DNA from: Pseudomonadota bacterium
GTDB lineage: Bacteria; Pseudomonadota; Alphaproteobacteria; Parvibaculales; Parvibaculaceae
DNA: 8,773 nucleotides
Assembly (NCBI GenBank): GCA_021780275.1
Contig: JAJXZC010000651.1
Location: 1 to 8,773, forward strand
Direction: 5' to 3'
Position numbers and translations under genes: made by a program. Shown here piece by piece: positions 6,510 to 8,773 of this stretch. Positions within the stretch are counted from its first letter, which is position 1. Each line of letters opens with the position of its first letter. Below the pieces are notes generated by a model. The model saw nothing but the letters and a program-made list of their open reading frames with translations. It was not told the DNA's origin and searched no databases.

Positions 6510-7448
6510 ACGCACCGGCTCCAGACGCACCGCGCGGCAGGAAATTTTGCTGGTGTGGTTTTTATGCAGGTTGCTCTTAAAGCCGTCGACGGGACGGAAA
6601 ATGGCGACCCACCCCGAAGGATCCATGTCGTCGGCAGGCGCCGTGGAATACCAAAGGGGGTGGCCTTCGAGGCCTTTGCATTCGGACCTGAAACTGTTTT
6701 TCAACTTGCCTTCGTTGCGGTTTTTGTAGAGCACCTCGAAGTTTTCCAGCGTCGGGATCCGCCAGTCGGAATGGCCGAGCGTTCTTTGCCGGTTGAGCTT
6801 GTTGACCGCCTTGGCGGCTTCGTTGAATGTCATCGTCATGCTGAAATCTTGAGGCATCACGAAGATCCGCGCCTTGCCGTCAGGCGTCAGGCCGCCGTAA
6901 ACCGAGCCGTCCGCCATTTCCGTGCCGGGTTTCATCGTGTCTTCGACGGGCGGCTTTTCTTCCGTTTTTTCCGGCTGCCGGTTATGGACAGCGGTCACCG
7001 CCGCATCGCGATCAACGTTGCACATCGTATCGGCAGCCTCTTCCAGAGCGGGAACGGGCTGCGTTTCAACCGGCTCTTCTTCAACAGGCCGGGGGGCGGC
7101 GTCCGCCGTTTCCTGCGCGGGTTCCGGCGTATCTTCGGCATGCGCAGGCTTGAGACGGATCTTGCCATGGGCGGAAACGACAAGATTGCCTTCGGCGTCA
7201 AGCTCGGCTTTCACGCCGTTGATGGAAACCGTTTTTGAATCCCGGGCGACGCTGATCTGATCTTCCGTACCGGCGGATAAAACCATGTTTGCGGAGGGCT
7301 TCAGCGTCACGGCCTTGTCCGTGAAAACAACTGCATTGCCTTCCGGACTGACTTTTATTTTTGCATCGCCCAGAAACGCCGTGATGCCCGTGTCATCCAG
7401 CGTGATCTGGACCGCTTGCCTTTTACTTTTTGCCGTTGCTTCAGTCAT
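6504..7448 (-). CDS. DUF1566-like protein with duplicated N-terminal beta module and acidic linker (314 aa)
   Basis: The function is unknown. This is the middle gene and larger paralogue of the 233-aa protein. Two 37-residue units (15-51 and 65-101) align without gaps at 11 identical positions and share the ending LKP, giving a 50-residue period. An acidic, Pro/Glu/Ala-rich, probably disordered linker spans about 102-172. The DUF1566-like domain covers about 175-314: MADGSVYGGLTPDGKARIF at 178-196, MTFNEAAKAVNKLN at 206-219, HSDWRIPTLENFEVLYKNRN at 226-245, PLWYSTAP at 264-271, and ISCRAVRLEPV at 302-312 (C304). There is no signal peptide or transmembrane segment. The start is supported by GGAG nine bases upstream of the ATG at 7448. 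The 54-aa gene lies 28 bases upstream. A cell-surface or ligand-binding role is only a guess from the fold family. Confidence 0.85.
   Translation of the reverse strand: MTEATAKSKRQAVQITLDDTGITAFLGDAKIKVSPEGNAVVFTDKAVTLKPSANMVLSAGTEDQISVARDSKTVSINGVKAELDAEGNLVVSAHGKIRLKPAHAEDTPEPAQETADAAPRPVEEEPVETQPVPALEEAADTMCNVDRDAAVTAVHNRQPEKTEEKPPVEDTMKPGTEMADGSVYGGLTPDGKARIFVMPQDFSMTMTFNEAAKAVNKLNRQRTLGHSDWRIPTLENFEVLYKNRNEGKLKNSFRSECKGLEGHPLWYSTAPADDMDPSGWVAIFRPVDGFKSNLHKNHTSKISCRAVRLEPVRP
7209..7259. repeat. Near-identical segment shared with 6261-6311 (paralogue copy B)
   Basis: This is the partner of the block at 6261-6311 and lies at the equivalent place in the 314-aa gene. It starts TTTCACGCCGTTGATGGA and includes TTTGAATCCCGGGCGACG in both copies. 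Confidence 0.8.
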
Positions 7449-7476
7449 TGATATTTACTCCATTTTCTGTAAATTT

Positions 7477-7641
7477 TTAAATCACCGGATCCGTTGGGAA
7501 ACTGGAACCATTTTTATTGGACGTCAGCAGAACGCCGGGGTCATTGGACATCGCGAAGATCCACGCTTTTCCATCGGCGGTGAGTCCCGCGTGCAGCAAA
7601 CCATCGGGCATTTTCGCAGTGGTTTCAAGGGCGTTGGACAT
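7477..7641 (-). CDS. 54-aa mini-paralogue of the DUF1566-like pair
   Basis: This small ORF runs from ATG at 7641-7639 to TAA at 7479-7477. Its residues 11-31 (beginning MPDGLLHAGLTADGKA, then WIFAM) match the opening of the DUF1566-like domain in the neighbours (MADGSVYGGLTPDGKARIF and IADGTVYAGLTADGAARMF). After that it diverges into a short Ser/Asn/Pro tail and stops. It has neither the duplicated beta module nor the DWRIP core. An AAAAGG lies 10 bases before the ATG, the strong promoter at 7690-7718 points straight at it, and the 314-aa gene follows after 28 bases. It is either a genuine small protein or the decayed remnant of a third full-length copy. The intact frame with start signals slightly favours expression. 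Confidence 0.6.
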   Translation of the reverse strand: MSNALETTAKMPDGLLHAGLTADGKAWIFAMSNDPGVLLTSNKNGSSFPTDPVI

Positions 7642-7689
7642 GGCTTTTTTGCCTTTTGAATCCTTGCATTATACGAAATCTCCATATGC

Positions 7690-7718
7690 ACAATATGGCA
7701 ACGTATTTATTCTGTCAA
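7690..7718 (-). promoter_or_regulatory. Strong sigma70-type promoter of the three-gene cassette
   Basis: On the minus strand a perfect -35 TTGACA (7718-7713) is followed after exactly 17 bases by TATTGT (7695-7690). Transcription would begin near 7683, about 40 bases before the ATG of the 54-aa gene. A perfect TATAAT (7673-7668) lies further downstream without a good -35 partner and could be a second start. The AT-rich DNA just upstream could act as an UP element. Confidence 0.6.
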
Positions 7719-7758
7719 TGTAAAATAAAATATATAAAATTCAATGATATATTAAAAA
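7719..7758. other. AT-rich spacer between ppx and the cassette, with AT inverted repeat
   Basis: This 40-base stretch is almost pure A/T, in sharp contrast to the GC-rich genes around it. It contains the inverted repeat AATATAT (7729-7735) / ATATATT (7747-7753) with an 11-base loop. It sits immediately upstream of the TTGACA of the cassette promoter, the position of an UP element, and just downstream of the ppx stop codon, where an AT hairpin followed by T-rich DNA might also aid termination. Confidence 0.45.
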
Positions 7759-8773
7759 TTACTCAATCACAGCTTCACGCCGCATCTTGTCGGCCAGCGC
7801 ATGCATGGCGTCCTTAATGACGTCGGCGTTCAGCGTATCCGCGCTCTCGTTTAACTTTAAGATAAGCTTCTTATCGGTTAATTCCAGTTCCGTTTGCCGA
7901 AGCAGTCCCAGCGCTCCGCCCGTCAGCAGATAGCCCATGCGCTGGGCGAGGCCGATGATCGCGGCGCGGTCGATGACGCGGTCGGCAAGCAGTTTCAAGG
8001 CCGGTTTGATGACGTCTTCGTAATGCCCCTCGCGGCGGACGAAACCCTTGTAGCGGACATACTGCGTCATGGCCAAAAACGCCCGCCCCGGATGATCGAT
8101 CCCGTAAAACGGCATCACCAGAATGCGTTCGAAAGCATGCGCCGCCTGATATTCCTCGTGCTCGAACCAGCCGGTATCGCTGAGCAGGCAGCTTGCCTCC
8201 ATCAGCCGCATGAACTCCGCGTCTTCGCCCGCGAACAAAGGCGACATCCAGCGCGACAGCGTCTTGAAGGCCTTAAGGTCGTCGAAGCGGCTGATTTTGA
8301 GCGCGATCTTCGCGCACCCGGCGATCAGCGCGTCCTGCTGCTGCAAGGCGGGCGGAAGCTGGTCGTAAACCAGCCCCTCGCGCAGACCGGTGCCGGAGAA
8401 GATCAGCCGCAGCGGCTTGATCTTTTTAAACAGGCTCTCCATCGCCAGCGCCGCGACGCAGATATCGCGCAGGCGCTTTTTCGACATGCCGACGGTTTTT
8501 TCCAGCGCGGCGGGCGCGCCTTTCGCCAGAAACGACGCGAACTCCACCGCTTTTTTGCCGTCCATTTGATAGTGATCGAGCAGGCGGAAAGGATAATGCG
8601 ACATATGCATGTGCGCCGTCGCCATCGAGCGCCACGCCCCGCCCATCGCATAAAAATCCTTGCCTTCGCAACTTTTGAGGAAATCGACCTTGTTCAAATG
8701 CTTCTCGACCATGTCCATCCGCGCGGCGCGGCCCTTTTCCGCCTGCAAGCGGTGTGAGCCGAGCGGCAAACTG
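7759..8773 (-). CDS. ppx: Exopolyphosphatase / guanosine pentaphosphatase (Ppx/GppA), C-terminal part
   Basis: This enzyme family removes terminal phosphates from polyphosphate chains or converts pppGpp to ppGpp. Here only the last 337 residues are present. The frame is open to the right edge, and the N-terminal ASKHA nucleotide-binding portion lies outside. The TTG at 8769 is an internal Leu in the family motif SLPLGSHRL, not a start. Recognisable blocks are DFYAMGGAWRSMATAHMHM about 40-60 residues in, YPFRLLDHYQM after it, and IFSGTGLREGLVYDQLP in the middle. The HD-like C-terminal part has LLSDTGWFEHEEYQAAHAFE and GIDHPGRAFLAMTQYVRYKG, wording typical of alphaproteobacterial Ppx. Whether it prefers polyphosphate or pppGpp cannot be decided. 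The gene ends 40 bases before the cassette promoter, in the same orientation, so some read-through into the cassette is possible. Confidence 0.9.
   Translation of the reverse strand, partial: SLPLGSHRLQAEKGRAARMDMVEKHLNKVDFLKSCEGKDFYAMGGAWRSMATAHMHMSHYPFRLLDHYQMDGKKAVEFASFLAKGAPAALEKTVGMSKKRLRDICVAALAMESLFKKIKPLRLIFSGTGLREGLVYDQLPPALQQQDALIAGCAKIALKISRFDDLKAFKTLSRWMSPLFAGEDAEFMRLMEASCLLSDTGWFEHEEYQAAHAFERILVMPFYGIDHPGRAFLAMTQYVRYKGFVRREGHYEDVIKPALKLLADRVIDRAAIIGLAQRMGYLLTGGALGLLRQTELELTDKKLILKLNESADTLNADVIKDAMHALADKMRREAVIE

Noticed and set aside
5775..6900. Variable protein of a diversity-generating retroelement (DUF1566 / C-type-lectin-like C-terminus)
   Set aside because: No reverse transcriptase, template repeat or accessory gene is present, and the C-terminal codons are not enriched for AAC/AAT as expected of adenine-targeted variable regions. 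Only a genome-wide RT search could revive this.
6477..7238. Plus-strand open frame of 253 codons opposite the DUF1566-like gene
   Set aside because: The minus-strand paralogues conserve protein sequence between two genes, showing which strand codes. The plus frame has no conserved partner or start signals.
6475..7259. CRISPR-like or direct-repeat array
   Set aside because: The repeats are two-copy blocks explained by gene paralogy and one local tandem duplication. There is no regular repeat-spacer pattern.
7285..7723. Plus-strand short frames (124 and 68 codons) over the 54-aa gene
   Set aside because: They lack ribosome sites and family similarity. The minus-strand frame here matches its neighbours and has promoter and ribosome signals.
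7729..7753. AT inverted repeat as a proper intrinsic terminator for ppx
   Set aside because: A stem made only of A-T pairs with an 11-base loop would be too weak to be called a terminator. It is described only as part of the AT-rich spacer.
7894..8757. Plus-strand open frame of 287 codons opposite ppx
   Set aside because: The minus strand encodes clear Ppx/GppA blocks. The plus frame is rich in Arg, Gln and Ala without motifs.

Overview
The window looks like chromosomal DNA of a GC-rich alphaproteobacterium. The main grounds are a membrane-anchored class I cytochrome c of the CycM layout, a COG3178/AmgK kinase, a class Ib aspartate/prephenate-type aminotransferase, and an exopolyphosphatase with an alphaproteobacterial-style C-terminus. 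The exact order cannot be fixed from the sequence alone. There is no rRNA, tRNA, CRISPR array, transposase or phage gene, and no gene-free stretch longer than 300 bases.

Left part (1-2126): the 5' end of an unrecognised membrane protein reads off the left edge on the minus strand. It is divergent from a plus-strand run of gpt (xanthine-guanine phosphoribosyltransferase), a membrane-anchored cytochrome c and a secreted SIMPL-domain protein. The last two overlap by 4 bases.

Middle (2127-5771): a convergent junction holds a duplicated 17-bp hairpin. Beyond it lies a minus-strand pair, amgK (cell-wall amino-sugar kinase) then aatA (aminotransferase), also overlapping by 4 bases. amgK is divergent from rnd (RNase D) across a short intergenic region that contains a hairpin followed by a T-run.

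Right part (5775-7758): this is the accessory and most unusual section. A minus-strand cassette of three related genes (54, 314 and 233 aa) is wedged between rnd and ppx. The two long proteins share an N-terminal beta-rich module, itself an internal duplication with a 50-residue period, and a C-terminal DUF1566-like domain. The 54-aa product carries only the short segment that opens the DUF1566-like domain. The cassette has its own strong sigma70-type promoter in an AT-rich patch. No function can be assigned.

Right edge (7759-8773): the C-terminal two thirds of a Ppx/GppA exopolyphosphatase, running off the window.

Apart from the cassette, the genes are housekeeping: purine salvage, respiratory electron transfer, peptidoglycan sugar recycling, amino-acid metabolism, RNA processing and polyphosphate turnover. 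I see no evidence that they form one pathway. The candidate undescribed system is the three-gene DUF1566-like cassette.
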